Source: an uncultured Caproiciproducens sp. (lineage in GTDB: Bacteria > Bacillota > Clostridia > Oscillospirales > Acutalibacteraceae). From it: a stretch of 64,000 nt of DNA. Shown in pieces: positions 1 to 7,734 of the stretch. The DNA lies in NCBI RefSeq assembly GCF_963664915.1, contig NZ_OY761810.1:1688661-1752660 (forward strand), read 5' to 3'. Made by a program: the position numbers and the translations under genes. The notes under the pieces are model-generated. The model was given only the letters and a program-made list of their open reading frames with translations. It did not search any database and was not told the origin of the DNA. Each line of letters opens with the position of its first letter. The stretch's first letter is position 1.

Positions 1-954
1 TTTGAATATAATCAGCAATATAGCAACACCCGCGACTGCCGACAGAATGTATCCTGCGACTTCAGGAATGCCGCCGACCGAGTAGTCGGGCATAACTGCT
101 TCAAAGCTGATTCCGTTTTTCATTCCCTGCGGTATAAAGCCAAGCGCATTACCGTTGGAAACGACTTCCTTGATTTCATCCGCGCCCCATTCGCCCCATG
201 CGGTTCCGGTGGCAAGCAGGCCGAGCGGTGTCAGGCAGACCAGAGCGGCAATCAAGCCGTAAACGGCTTTGCTCTTTTTCTTTGCGCCTTCATATATTGT
301 GCCCGGAGAAACTTTTTTGATAAATGCAAAAATAGCAACGGTGAATAAAACTTCGACAACACCCGCAACGAGAAGATGTGGAATTGTCATTGCCGGAATG
401 GATACGGACAAAGGATACGGGCTGTAAAGCGGCTGCCCGGCGGCGTTTTTAAACAGGAGCGGCTGAATTCCGAACTCAACGGCGGCGCATAGCGCCGCAA
501 CGTTGATACCTATGTAGGAACCGAGCGCGATTGCCACATACTCGCCTTTTTCGGTGTGCACTCTGTCCTTAATGAATTTATAAGTGTAATATCCGACAAA
601 AGGCAGGACAAACGCCATATTAAAGCAGTTGGCGCCAAACGAAAGCACACCGCCGTCCCCGAAAAACAGCGCCTGAATCAATAGGGCCACCGAAACGGAA
701 ATGCAGGCTGAAAACGGCCCCAGCAGAATTGCCAAAAGGGTTCCTCCAACGGCATGACCGGTTGTGCCGCCCGGAAGAGGCACGTTGAACATCATCATCA
801 GGAAGGAAAAGGAAGCACCGATGCCCAGAAGGGGCATTTTGACCTTTGTAATCTCTTTTTTAATTTTTTTAACAGAAAAAGTCCATACAGGAATCATCGC
901 CGCACCCATAACCGCACAGGTTGACGGGCTTAGGTAATTGTCTGGAATATGCAT
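1..954 (-). CDS. cbiM: Cobalt/nickel ECF importer substrate-capture protein CbiM (cut by left edge)
   Basis: Membrane substrate-binding component of an ECF-type cobalt/nickel importer, CbiM family. The frame is open through the left edge, so only the first 318 codons are visible. It begins MHIPDNYLSPSTCAVMG; the Met-His-Ile-Pro N-terminus is the family's metal-coordinating signature. I start at 954 rather than at the in-frame ATG at 963 because the GAGAGG ribosome site sits 9 bases before 954 but touches 963. Several hydrophobic spans follow. The last visible part (MPDYSVGGIPEV, then a hydrophobic stretch) resembles the CbiN-like C-terminal extension of long CbiM proteins. The energising subunits CbiQ and CbiO, if present, would lie further left. 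Whether the metal is Co or Ni cannot be decided from sequence alone. Confidence 0.88.
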   Translation of the reverse strand, partial: MHIPDNYLSPSTCAVMGAAMIPVWTFSVKKIKKEITKVKMPLLGIGASFSFLMMMFNVPLPGGTTGHAVGGTLLAILLGPFSACISVSVALLIQALFFGDGGVLSFGANCFNMAFVLPFVGYYTYKFIKDRVHTEKGEYVAIALGSYIGINVAALCAAVEFGIQPLLFKNAAGQPLYSPYPLSVSIPAMTIPHLLVAGVVEVLFTVAIFAFIKKVSPGTIYEGAKKKSKAVYGLIAALVCLTPLGLLATGTAWGEWGADEIKEVVSNGNALGFIPQGMKNGISFEAVMPDYSVGGIPEVAGYILSAVAGVAILLIIFK

Positions 955-970
955 TTTGTTCATCCTCTCA

Positions 971-1022
971 ATTACAAAAAAATAACTCAAAAAGGAACTA
1001 CTTCAGTAGCTGCTTTTTGAGT
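971..1022 (-). terminator. Attenuator-like terminator in the cbiM leader
   Basis: Read on the minus strand, ACTCAAAAAG and CTTTTTGAGT pair around an inner AGCTACT/AGTAGTT stem (985-1022), followed by TTATTTTTTT. It lies after the cbiM promoter and just before the ribosome site, so it would stop transcription inside the leader unless prevented. I see no cobalamin-riboswitch core upstream of it. Confidence 0.6.
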
Positions 1023-1081
1023 CTATCAATTTTAAAAATAAAATATCTATTTCAAAGTCTTCATGACTTATATTATTTTTT

Positions 1082-1110
1082 ATGTTAGCACAATCGATCA
1101 TTTTTGTCAA
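1082..1110 (-). promoter_or_regulatory. Promoter of cbiM
   Basis: Minus strand TTGACA (1105-1110), 17-base spacer, TAACAT (1082-1087). The predicted start near 1075 gives a leader of about 120 bases containing the small AAGTC/GACTT hairpin and the terminator-like hairpin. Confidence 0.65.
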
Positions 1111-1122
1111 TCGGTGAGAAGT

Positions 1123-1144
1123 TCATACGCAATAAAAAGTATGG
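1123..1144. promoter_or_regulatory. Inverted repeat between divergent cbiM and flavoprotein promoters
   Basis: TCATAC (1123-1128) and GTATGG (1139-1144) form a near-perfect dyad with a 10-base centre, just upstream of the cbiM -35 box. The half-sites recall the NikR words GTATGA/TCATAC, but order and spacing differ from the E. coli NikR site, so a NikR assignment is only a guess. Confidence 0.3.
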
Positions 1145-1173
1145 AAAAATTCCTCGAATTTTTCATAATATGA

Positions 1174-1202
1174 TTGACAACAGGGCAAACAGGGGACATA
1201 AT
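1174..1202 (+). promoter_or_regulatory. Promoter of the iron-sulfur flavoprotein gene
   Basis: TTGACA (1174-1179), exactly 17 bases, CATAAT (1197-1202). The predicted transcript starts near 1209 and has an unusually long leader of about 140 bases before the GGAGGG ribosome site; I recognise no RNA motif in it. Confidence 0.65.
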
Positions 1203-1352
1203 CATATTAAAATAGATTCGTTGACGTATTGCGTTTTTTTATATCCTGATTGCTTAGGCTGAACATCGGACTGAGCTGTTTTATCAGGGAATCGTCGCTT
1301 TCCGCAGTACACGGAAGGTTTGTAATATTTATGAAGTACGGAGGGTTAAAAA

Positions 1353-1979
1353 ATGAAAGTAATGTTAATCAACGGAAGTCCTCATGAAGAAGGCTGCACG
1401 TATACAGCATTGCGTGAGGTTGCAGGGGAACTTGAAAAAGCCGGCATTGAAACCGAACTGTTCCACGTCGGCAAGCAGCCGATCCGTGGCTGCATCGGCT
1501 GCGGCTACTGCAAAAAGAACAATTCAAATAAATGCGTTTTCGGAAATGATACCGTTAACACTGCGCTTGAAAAAGCAAAGGAAATGGATGGCTTTATTTT
1601 TGGCTCACCCGTCCATTATGCGGCGGCATCCGGAATGCTGACTTCTTTTTTAGACCGGTTTTTCTACGCCGGGACCGTATTGCAATACAAACCGGGAGCG
1701 GTTGTCGTGAGCTGCCGCCGGGGCGGGGCTACGGCTGCGTTTGACCAGCTGAACAAGTATTTTACGATTTCGAGTATGCCGGTTGTGTCTTCCCAATACT
1801 GGAATATGGTACACGGAAATTCCCCGGAAGAAGTGCTTCAGGATTTGGAAGGTATGCAGACAATGAGAACCTTGGGCAAAAATATGGCGTGGCTGCTCAA
1901 ATCCATTGAAGCCGGTAAAAAGGCGGGTATTACAATTCCGGAGGCGGAAGAGCCGCAAAGAACGAACTTCATCCGGTAG
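1353..1979 (+). CDS. Iron-sulfur flavoprotein / NAD(P)H-dependent FMN reductase family
   Basis: Flavodoxin-fold redox protein that probably binds FMN and one compact [4Fe-4S] cluster, as in archaeal and clostridial Isf proteins. The N-terminus MLINGSP-x-GCTY is the phosphate-binding loop of FMN reductases. Cysteines at residues 47, 50, 53 and 61 (CIGCGYC then C) give the clustered Isf-type spacing. GSPVHYAAASGMLTSFLDR is the conserved flavin-contact and dimer segment. At 208 residues it has normal length for the family. It is monocistronic, with a GGAGGG ribosome site and a strong terminator directly after it. Isf proteins usually pass electrons from ferredoxin to other acceptors; the partner here is unknown. 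It is divergent from cbiM and may share a control region with it. Confidence 0.8.
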   Translation: MKVMLINGSPHEEGCTYTALREVAGELEKAGIETELFHVGKQPIRGCIGCGYCKKNNSNKCVFGNDTVNTALEKAKEMDGFIFGSPVHYAAASGMLTSFLDRFFYAGTVLQYKPGAVVVSCRRGGATAAFDQLNKYFTISSMPVVSSQYWNMVHGNSPEEVLQDLEGMQTMRTLGKNMAWLLKSIEAGKKAGITIPEAEEPQRTNFIR

Positions 1980-2009
1980 CGCTTGCTGCTAAAGCAATTC
2001 ATAAAATAA

Positions 2010-2050
2010 AAATTGCCTGTTCCCTTCAGGAGACAGGCAATTTGTTTATT
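2010..2050 (+). terminator. Intrinsic terminator after the flavoprotein gene
   Basis: AAATTGCCTGT (2010-2020) pairs with ACAGGCAATTT (2033-2043) over a 12-base loop and runs into TGTTTATTT. The GNAT gene downstream starts only 15 bases later. Confidence 0.8.
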
Positions 2051-2064
2051 TAGGGAGGTTCAAG

Positions 2065-2631
2065 ATGGAAATCCGTAAGGCAGTACCGGGCGACATGGCC
2101 GGAATCACCATATTATTCAAATCCTGTACGGCGCATATGGTCCAGCATGATCTTCTCCAGTGGGACGAGCTTTACCCCAACACGGAGGTGTTTGCGCAGG
2201 ATATAAAAGACAGAGGCCTCTATGTTTGCGTAACGCCTGAAAACTGCATCATCGGGTGTGTCGTCCTTAACCGTTTTCAGGATAAGGAATATGAAGAAGT
2301 TGACTGGGAATTTACAGGCGGGATCATCGGCGTGATTCATCGGCTGATGGTTTTGCCTGAATATGAAGGAACGGGCATTGCGCACAATCTTTTAGTTTAT
2401 GCTGAAACATGTGCCGGGGCACAGGGGATGGACGCAATCAGACTGGACGCGTTCCCACAAAACCAAAGGGCAATTGCCTTTTATAAAAAACATGGATATC
2501 GTATTCGCGGCAGCGTGAATTTTCGCAAAGGTCTTTTCGTGTGCTGTGAAAAGAGCCTTATTTGCCTGTCAGGAGAAAATAGAGAAGCACTACCAATCCG
2601 AGGACAATCCGGTAATAACCGAATACCTTAA
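2065..2631 (+). CDS. GNAT family N-acetyltransferase
   Basis: Acetyl-CoA-dependent N-acetyltransferase of the GNAT fold; substrate unknown. Motif A is visible as [18 protein letters not shown], with the pyrophosphate-binding YEGTGIA loop, followed by the motif B segment [13 protein letters not shown]. The start is well fixed by AGGGAGG 10 bases upstream. At 188 residues it is longer than the usual 150-170. The last 25 residues or so lack family character and lie opposite the 3' end of uppP, with a 74-base convergent overlap. The true homologous region therefore probably ends near the CCEKSLICL segment, with the rest being a read-through tail. Confidence 0.82.
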   Translation: MEIRKAVPGDMAGITILFKSCTAHMVQHDLLQWDELYPNTEVFAQDIKDRGLYVCVTPENCIIGCVVLNRFQDKEYEEVDWEFTGGIIGVIHRLMVLPEYEGTGIAHNLLVYAETCAGAQGMDAIRLDAFPQNQRAIAFYKKHGYRIRGSVNFRKGLFVCCEKSLICLSGENREALPIRGQSGNNRIP

Positions 2632-3394
2632 AGTTGTGTTTCTTAATATATCCCATCAGGAATTTTATTGCAAAGATGGATACGATAAAAGCCGTAATCA
2701 TCCCTGTTATTAAGATGATAGCCTCGACCGGCGTAAAGACCAGACCGAATTTTACGATTTTTAAAAGGCTTGCTCCGAACATTACCGGAATTGCCAGAAA
2801 AAACGTGAATTCCGCGGCTACGCTTCGGGATGTTCCGATCAGCATCGCGCCAATAATGGTGGCCCCTGAACGGGAAGTTCCGGGGATCAGCGCAAGAATC
2901 TGAAAGATTCCGATGAAGAAGGCCGTCTTGTATGTAAGCTGCGAAAAATTCCGTATGGCCGGTTTTGTGTTCCGATTGTGATTTTCAATCAGAATAAACA
3001 GGATGCCATAGAGAATGAGGGTTACCGCTACGGTCTGATAGTTATAAAATAATCTGTCGATCTCATCATTGAACAGAATTCCTATCACAGCGGCCGGAAC
3101 ACAGGCAGCGAGAACCTGCAGCCATAATGTGATGGTTTCTTTCTTTTGGATTGCTGTCTTTTTTGAGGAAAATGGATTCAGCTTTTGAAAATACAGAACC
3201 ACGACAGCCATGATTGCGCCAAGCTGAATCACAACCAGAAACATTTCTTTAAACGCGGGGGACACATTCAGCTTGATGAATTCATCCGCCAGAATCATAT
3301 GCCCCGTGCTGCTGATGGGCAGCCATTCGGTAAGACCCTCAATAATGCCTAAGATAAATGCCTTTAAGATTTCAATCACAGCCATAATCATCAC
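2558..3394 (-). CDS. uppP: Undecaprenyl-diphosphatase UppP
   Basis: Integral-membrane phosphatase that recycles undecaprenyl pyrophosphate to the monophosphate lipid carrier of peptidoglycan synthesis; extra copies confer bacitracin tolerance. Both catalytic signatures are present: [14 protein letters not shown] at residues 19-32 (Glu-rich motif with the Ser and His) and GTSRSGATI at 172-180 carrying the catalytic Arg. About eight hydrophobic spans and 278 residues match the BacA/UppP family. Start choice between the two ATGs (MMIM...) is uncertain because no strong ribosome site is visible. The gene stands alone behind its own promoter and converges on the GNAT gene, overlapping it by 74 bases. 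Confidence 0.93.
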   Translation of the reverse strand: MMIMAVIEILKAFILGIIEGLTEWLPISSTGHMILADEFIKLNVSPAFKEMFLVVIQLGAIMAVVVLYFQKLNPFSSKKTAIQKKETITLWLQVLAACVPAAVIGILFNDEIDRLFYNYQTVAVTLILYGILFILIENHNRNTKPAIRNFSQLTYKTAFFIGIFQILALIPGTSRSGATIIGAMLIGTSRSVAAEFTFFLAIPVMFGASLLKIVKFGLVFTPVEAIILITGMITAFIVSIFAIKFLMGYIKKHNFKVFGYYRIVLGLVVLLYFLLTGK

Positions 3395-3444
3395 TCACAT
3401 ATTCATAATCATTTAATCTGCCGATTACGGCCCGATCGTTTTCT

Positions 3445-3473
3445 ATTATAAAATAGATAACTGTCAAATACAA
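3445..3473 (-). promoter_or_regulatory. Promoter of uppP
   Basis: Minus strand TTGTAT (3468-3473), 17 bases, perfect TATAAT (3445-3450). A TTGACA lies only 11 bases from the -10 and is probably not the -35. Confidence 0.6.
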
Positions 3474-3507
3474 GAAAAATAAGGTTTTTATATAATGACA
3501 AAGTATT

Positions 3508-3540
3508 CGCTGCCTCCTGAACAAATTGCAGGAGGTAGCG
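3508..3540 (-). terminator. Stem-loop after tgl
   Basis: CGCTGCCTCCTG (3508-3519) pairs with CAGGAGGTAGCG (3529-3540), one mismatch, 9-base loop. It lies 20 bases past the tgl stop. The U-tract on the minus strand is poor, so it may act as a 3' end stabiliser as much as a terminator. Confidence 0.55.
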
Positions 3541-3561
3541 ATTCTGTGAGCTTGTAAGGAG

Positions 3562-4323
3562 TCAGGCAGTGGGACGGTGATAGATATCCGCAAGCCGTTT
3601 GAAGTTCGGCCGCCCGGCGGAATCCAGCAGATGGGCGGATTCATCTGCATCTTCGCTTCTGTTTTGGTTCAGTTCGCGGATAATCGTTTCCGCATTATGA
3701 ATACCAAGGCCATGCCCGTAATACTTGTCGCCGCCCAGGTCAATGACATTTTCACCCTGCCATTGAGGGGTCAGCGGGTCAACGTCGGGATTCGCAAAAT
3801 ATCTTCGGTCGCCCGGCAGGTAATCGTCTCTTTTGCTCATATAACCGACTTCCTGAAGCAGCCTGTCAATGTGATGCCAGTTCATCAGCTCAATTTTGGG
3901 GAAGGTTGTGTTAAACAGATGTTCACCATAAATGTTTAAAAGTGCCTTGTAGTACACGATCATCATGGCAGTCGCACATTCCGTGCCGTATTTGGAACCG
4001 TTGGAAAAAATGTCCTGAATTGCCTGAGCTGGTTTGACTCCGTTTTTCAGAAGAAATCCGCCTTCCTGGGTCCTTTTCCAGTAATCCGGATTGCATCTGG
4101 TTTCACGGAAAATCTCAAAATCCATTCCGCTCTTATATAGCTGGCGGGATGCCTCGATAATTTCTTTGCGTAGGGTCAGTTCAAATTTAAGCTGTTCCAT
4201 CGAATCAAAAACGTATTTTGTACCGCTTGAAGCAAGGGTATCAAGAATTGATCTTTCGACGCTTCCCGGTGCGTATTCGCCTACGCTTTGGGGCTGAACC
4301 GTATTTCCCGCTATCACAATCAT
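3562..4323 (-). CDS. tgl: Spore-coat protein-glutamine gamma-glutamyltransferase Tgl
   Basis: Transglutaminase that forms epsilon-(gamma-glutamyl)lysine cross-links between spore-coat proteins. At 253 residues it matches Bacillus Tgl (about 245) along its whole length. The catalytic core is recognisable: Glu115-Cys116 in YGTECATAM, a Glu at 191 in QWQGENVIDLG, and His204 in YYGHGLGI, the same order as the catalytic Cys, Glu and His of the Bacillus enzyme. YWKRTQEGG and the NPD-x-DP segment are also family landmarks. Its start overlaps the stop of the upstream gene by 4 bases (ATGA), so the two are translationally coupled. Its presence is good evidence that the organism makes endospores. In Bacillus the gene is transcribed late in the mother cell; I could not identify a convincing sporulation promoter here. 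Confidence 0.9.
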   Translation of the reverse strand: MIVIAGNTVQPQSVGEYAPGSVERSILDTLASSGTKYVFDSMEQLKFELTLRKEIIEASRQLYKSGMDFEIFRETRCNPDYWKRTQEGGFLLKNGVKPAQAIQDIFSNGSKYGTECATAMMIVYYKALLNIYGEHLFNTTFPKIELMNWHHIDRLLQEVGYMSKRDDYLPGDRRYFANPDVDPLTPQWQGENVIDLGGDKYYGHGLGIHNAETIIRELNQNRSEDADESAHLLDSAGRPNFKRLADIYHRPTA

Positions 4324-5321
4324 GCGAATTCCCTCCGGCCGTATTTGGCGATGTCAATTTGTTTGCTGACCGGATACTGCATCCATTCATCCCAGGAGGG
4401 TGGATTTTTGTCATGAAGGGTCTGGGAATACTTCGCGAGAACGGCTCTTTCATCATCCTTTGCTCCATAAAATTCATTTAAATTGGTACGTTCTGTTTCG
4501 GTTAAGGGGGTCAGCGGCATATTGCTGCGCGGAGAAATGTCTTTGCAGAGGTATTTTGCGTCGATGTTCACTCCGCAGACGGAGGGGGTGTTGGTAAGCT
4601 GAAGGCTTTCTCCGGTGAAATAAACATAGGGGCTGTTTTCCTTCAGCCAGGCCAAAAATGCGTCATACTGTTTTTGTTTGTCGCTGTTAGTCCTCAGCGG
4701 CACATCCTGTGGGACATTTAGAAGCAAACGTACCAGATCGACATCTTTCTGAACGGGGGAGCGCAGCCGCGATGCGATATAGCGCATCGCCTGTGCATCG
4801 TGCGCCTGGAAAAAAGCCCAGATCAAATCATGGTTATATACACCTTTCCGATTTCGTTTAAACATTAAATCCGCCATGACAGGCAGGACTGTTTTTTCAT
4901 GGTGCGTTTTGACTAAAATCGACGCGGTAATATCCAAAGCCTGATCGAATTGACTGCTTAGTCCGTCGTCGGCCGCGCCGGTCATAAACATCCACATTAA
5001 TACGGCATGGACGGGCTCGCTGTTTAAAGAAAAGGAACTGCCGGAGCCTTTCGCTGAATTTTTTGCATCCGCTATTTTTTGGCATATGTTCAGCGCAATG
5101 CGGTTGCGCTCACTGAGTTCCTGATATAAATCCAATTCCCTGATCTCCGGCTGGAGGATAAACAAGGAAGCGAAAAGAAGCCTGTCGTCATCTAAAAGCC
5201 CGACGGCGTTTTGTCTGCGCGAGGCTCCCATTTTTAGAAAGACCTTCCTGCAGGTATTCGCTCCCTGCGTACGTCTGATACGGTCCAAATTGTTTGCCGG
5301 ACCGGCATTACCCGAATTCAT
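4320..5321 (-). CDS. Hypothetical protein translationally coupled to tgl
   Basis: I do not recognise this protein. It has 333 residues, is soluble, without signal peptide or membrane span, and has an alpha-helical look (repeated Leu/Ile spacing in the middle). A conserved-looking C-terminal block runs through YVYFTGESLQL, NTPSVCGVNIDAKYLC and PPSWDEWMQYPVSKQIDIA. The frame extends to a TTG at 5357, but ATG 5321 is preferred because GAAAGAGG lies 10 bases upstream of it and nothing precedes the TTG. The stop overlaps the tgl start by 4 bases. A job in coat maturation, for example presenting or restraining the transglutaminase, is an inference from context only. Confidence 0.7.
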   Translation of the reverse strand: MNSGNAGPANNLDRIRRTQGANTCRKVFLKMGASRRQNAVGLLDDDRLLFASLFILQPEIRELDLYQELSERNRIALNICQKIADAKNSAKGSGSSFSLNSEPVHAVLMWMFMTGAADDGLSSQFDQALDITASILVKTHHEKTVLPVMADLMFKRNRKGVYNHDLIWAFFQAHDAQAMRYIASRLRSPVQKDVDLVRLLLNVPQDVPLRTNSDKQKQYDAFLAWLKENSPYVYFTGESLQLTNTPSVCGVNIDAKYLCKDISPRSNMPLTPLTETERTNLNEFYGAKDDERAVLAKYSQTLHDKNPPSWDEWMQYPVSKQIDIAKYGRREFA

Positions 5322-5529
5322 CCTATTCGCGCCTCTTTCGATTACAGCAAATTCCAAATAAACGGGATATTTCTTCTTGCCAGGTTTGTTGGACTGCTGT
5401 AGTGGATAGTCCCCGAAGGGTCTTCATTCCATAATATTTTGAAAGGGCGTTTTTGTTCTGAATTTATTGAGTAAATGATAAAAACAGAAGAATCCTAAAA
5501 CAGATGCCGAATGGAATAATTCTGGCGGG

Positions 5530-5558
5530 TTGACAAATTCCGCAGAATCGTATAAATT
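5530..5558 (+). promoter_or_regulatory. Promoter of coaB-coaC
   Basis: TTGACA (5530-5535) followed by TATAAATT; the -10 is either TATAAA at a 15-base spacer or TAAATT (5553-5558) at 17. Confidence 0.5.
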
Positions 5559-5601
5559 GAAAGCATAGTGAATTTATATGGATACAAAAGGACGTGAGAG
5601 C

Positions 5602-6387
5602 TTGAATATCATTATTACAGCGGGAGGTACAAGGGAGAGAATCGACGCGGTAAGAACCATTGCAAACGAGGCAACCGGAAAGCTGGGAAGCCTGATTGCA
5701 CAGGAACTGGCCCAAAGGCTTGCGGGAAAAGAATACACAATCTATTATCTTTGCGGTGTCGGCGCTTATCTTCCCGCCGTGAAGAATGCGAATATACGGA
5801 TTGTTCAGATCGAAGGGACGGATCAGCTTCAGAATGCGTTAAGCAGGCTGTTGACAGAGCGGCCTATCAGTGCGGTTATCCATTCCATGGCGGTGAGCGA
5901 CTATAAAATAAGCAGCATTACAACGCCGGAACAGATTGCGAAAGAACTGACTGAAAAATTCCGTGATTCTCAGCCGGTACTTTCCGAAACGCAATGGAAT
6001 CAAGTGATTGCGCAGGCCCTTTCCGCTCGGCCGCTCGGTGCGGATCATAAAATCAGCTCTGAACTGGAGCACCCGGTGCTGGTGCTTGAAAAAACACCGA
6101 AGATCATCAGTATGATTAAGAATTTCAGTCCCGGAACCGTTCTCGTAGGGTTTAAACTGCTCAGCGGAGTAAGCCGGGAAATGCTGATTGAAACGGCGTA
6201 TGGTCTGCTGAAAAAAAACCGGTGTGATTACGTACTCGCGAATGATACGGATTCCTTCAAGGACGGGAATCACGAGGGCTATCTTGTCAATGAAAAAGCG
6301 GACTATGTCAGTTTCTCGGGTAAGGAACAGATTGCGAAAGGCATAGCGGACAGCGTACTGAAAAAGCTTTTGGAGGATAAAAAATGA
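5602..6387 (+). CDS. coaB: Phosphopantothenate-cysteine ligase CoaB (stand-alone)
   Basis: Ligates cysteine to 4'-phosphopantothenate in coenzyme A synthesis. The N-terminus IIITAGGTRERIDAVRTIAN is the nucleotide-binding signature of the CoaB domain; further on are VHSMAVSDYKI and VGFKLLSGV, both typical of the family. In most bacteria CoaB is the C-terminal half of a bifunctional CoaBC; here it is a separate 261-residue protein, as in streptococci and some clostridia. I start at TTG 5602 because AAAGGA precedes it by about 9 bases and homology begins there; the in-frame ATG at 5578 has no ribosome site. The gene overlaps coaC by 4 bases, so the two activities are made together. Confidence 0.87.
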   Translation: MNIIITAGGTRERIDAVRTIANEATGKLGSLIAQELAQRLAGKEYTIYYLCGVGAYLPAVKNANIRIVQIEGTDQLQNALSRLLTERPISAVIHSMAVSDYKISSITTPEQIAKELTEKFRDSQPVLSETQWNQVIAQALSARPLGADHKISSELEHPVLVLEKTPKIISMIKNFSPGTVLVGFKLLSGVSREMLIETAYGLLKKNRCDYVLANDTDSFKDGNHEGYLVNEKADYVSFSGKEQIAKGIADSVLKKLLEDKK

Positions 6388-6923
6388 AAAACATGATTCT
6401 TGGAGTAACCGGAAGCATTGCGGCATATAAAGCCGCCGATTTGGCTCATCGGTTTTTTAAAGACGGTTTTCAGGTTGAGGTGATTCTGACGAACGGCGCG
6501 ACGAAATTCATCACGCCGCTGACCTTCCGAAGCCTGACGCAGAACCGCGTTTACACCGATGTGTTTCAGGACGATTTTCCTCAGGAGATTAAGCATATTT
6601 CACTCGCTCAGAAAGCGGATATTGTGCTGATTGCGCCCGCAACCGCAAACATCATCGGAAAGATTGCCGCGGGAATCGGGGACGACATGCTTTCCACCAC
6701 AATTTTGGCAGTCAAAAATAAGCCGGTGCTGATTGCGCCGGCTATGAACACCAATATGTGGGATAACCCCATTGTTCAGGAAAATATTGCGAAATTGAAA
6801 AAATTTGGTTATCAATTTATAGAACCAAAAGAAAGCCTTCTGGCGTGCGGAACCGTTGGAAAAGGAGCGCTCGCCGAGCTTGAAGATATTTTTGACGCAG
6901 TGGCCGCCGCTTTGAAGCCGTAA
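6384..6923 (+). CDS. coaC: Phosphopantothenoylcysteine decarboxylase CoaC (stand-alone)
   Basis: FMN-dependent decarboxylase giving 4'-phosphopantetheine, the step after CoaB. The 179-residue protein has the flavoprotein start LGVTGSIAAYKAADLAH, the catalytic His region IKHISLAQKADIVLIAPAT, the substrate clamp APAMNTNMWDNP (family PxMNxxMW motif) and the active-site Cys loop LACGTVGKGAL. All residues expected for activity are present. It follows coaB with an ATGA overlap. No clear terminator follows in the next 250 bases. Confidence 0.93.
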   Translation: MKNMILGVTGSIAAYKAADLAHRFFKDGFQVEVILTNGATKFITPLTFRSLTQNRVYTDVFQDDFPQEIKHISLAQKADIVLIAPATANIIGKIAAGIGDDMLSTTILAVKNKPVLIAPAMNTNMWDNPIVQENIAKLKKFGYQFIEPKESLLACGTVGKGALAELEDIFDAVAAALKP

Positions 6924-7172
6924 CAGTTCAAACGGCATTTCCAATCTTCATAATTTCTCCACATTCTGCTGATAGGATAATGTAAAACAGATTAGAAGAG
7001 TGCACGAAATGGAAAATCCGCAAAAATTGAAAGCGTAAGGGTGAAAAATCCGGCGACGCGCAAAATATCCTTCTTCAAAAAGGGTTAAAGAATGTACAAT
7101 CTTTCCGACGGTTATAAACAGTTCAAAAAAAAAGGACTTAGAAAATAAAAAATAAAATTTTATATTATACGC
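6924..7172. other. Gene-free stretch between coaC and the rhodanese terminator
   Basis: About 250 bases, increasingly A-rich toward 7160. I see no convincing coding frame, RNA motif or promoter here. Confidence 0.5.
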
Positions 7173-7209
7173 AAAAGGGACCTGAAGTAAAATGCTTCAA
7201 GTCCCTTTT
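7173..7209 (-). terminator. Intrinsic terminator, probably bidirectional
   Basis: AAAAGGGAC-TGAAG (7173-7187) pairs with CTTCA-GTCCCTTTT (to 7209). It sits just past the rhodanese stop on the minus strand and also closes the coaC side; both flanks are A/T-rich. Confidence 0.75.
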
Positions 7210-7218
7210 GAATGCGTT

Positions 7219-7560
7219 TTACCGGCCGCTTGCGGTTTTATACGGCCAGGAGCGAATTCCGCCCATATTGCTGATGTTGGTATATCCCATAGAAGAAAGC
7301 TGACTGCAGGCGCTTGAGGCCCGTGCGCCGCTCAGACAATAGACAATGATTTCCTGCTCTTTGTCAGGCGCAACTTTTGAAATTTCACGCCCCAACTGAT
7401 TAAGAGGCACAAGTTTGCTTCCCGGAATATGAGTTTCGCTGTATTCCTCCGGTGTTCTGACATCAAGCAAAAGAATATCCGGGCTTTCATCCAGCCTTTT
7501 TTTTGCTTCTTTTGGGGAAATGGTCTGATATGTCTTTGTTCTGAATAATGTTTTGAACAT
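7219..7560 (-). CDS. Single-domain rhodanese-like sulfurtransferase
   Basis: Small cytoplasmic rhodanese, 113 residues, GlpE/PspE-like. The substrate-binding LLDVRTPEEY and HIPGS segments and the active-site loop with Cys75 (VYCLSGARA) are intact, so sulfur transfer from thiosulfate or persulfides is plausible. The ribosome site AAGGTGA lies 8 bases before the ATG. No signal peptide. It is monocistronic and divergent from pta; neighbours do not reveal its sulfur acceptor. Confidence 0.88.
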   Translation of the reverse strand: MFKTLFRTKTYQTISPKEAKKRLDESPDILLLDVRTPEEYSETHIPGSKLVPLNQLGREISKVAPDKEQEIIVYCLSGARASSACSQLSSMGYTNISNMGGIRSWPYKTASGR

Positions 7561-7661
7561 TTTAAATCACCTTTTCTTTTTTCTTTAGTATAGCCGTATT
7601 TTCATATTTCTTCTGTGACTTGGTAACATAATGCTGAATATCTGTGCCTTTTGATTTAGGA

Positions 7662-7690
7662 TTGTAATATAAAGGAAGGAGTGATATAGT
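7662..7690 (+). promoter_or_regulatory. Promoter of pta
   Basis: TTGTAA (7662-7667), 17 bases, TATAGT (7685-7690), giving a leader of about 40 bases. Confidence 0.5.
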
Positions 7691-7734
7691 GAAAATACAG
7701 AAATTTTAATAAAATAAGCAGAAAGGTGATCAGG

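Noticed and set aside
971-1110. Cobalamin or NiCo riboswitch in the cbiM leader
   Set aside because: The leader is only about 120 bases and shows neither a B12-box-like core nor the NiCo four-way-junction words; only an attenuator-like hairpin is supported.
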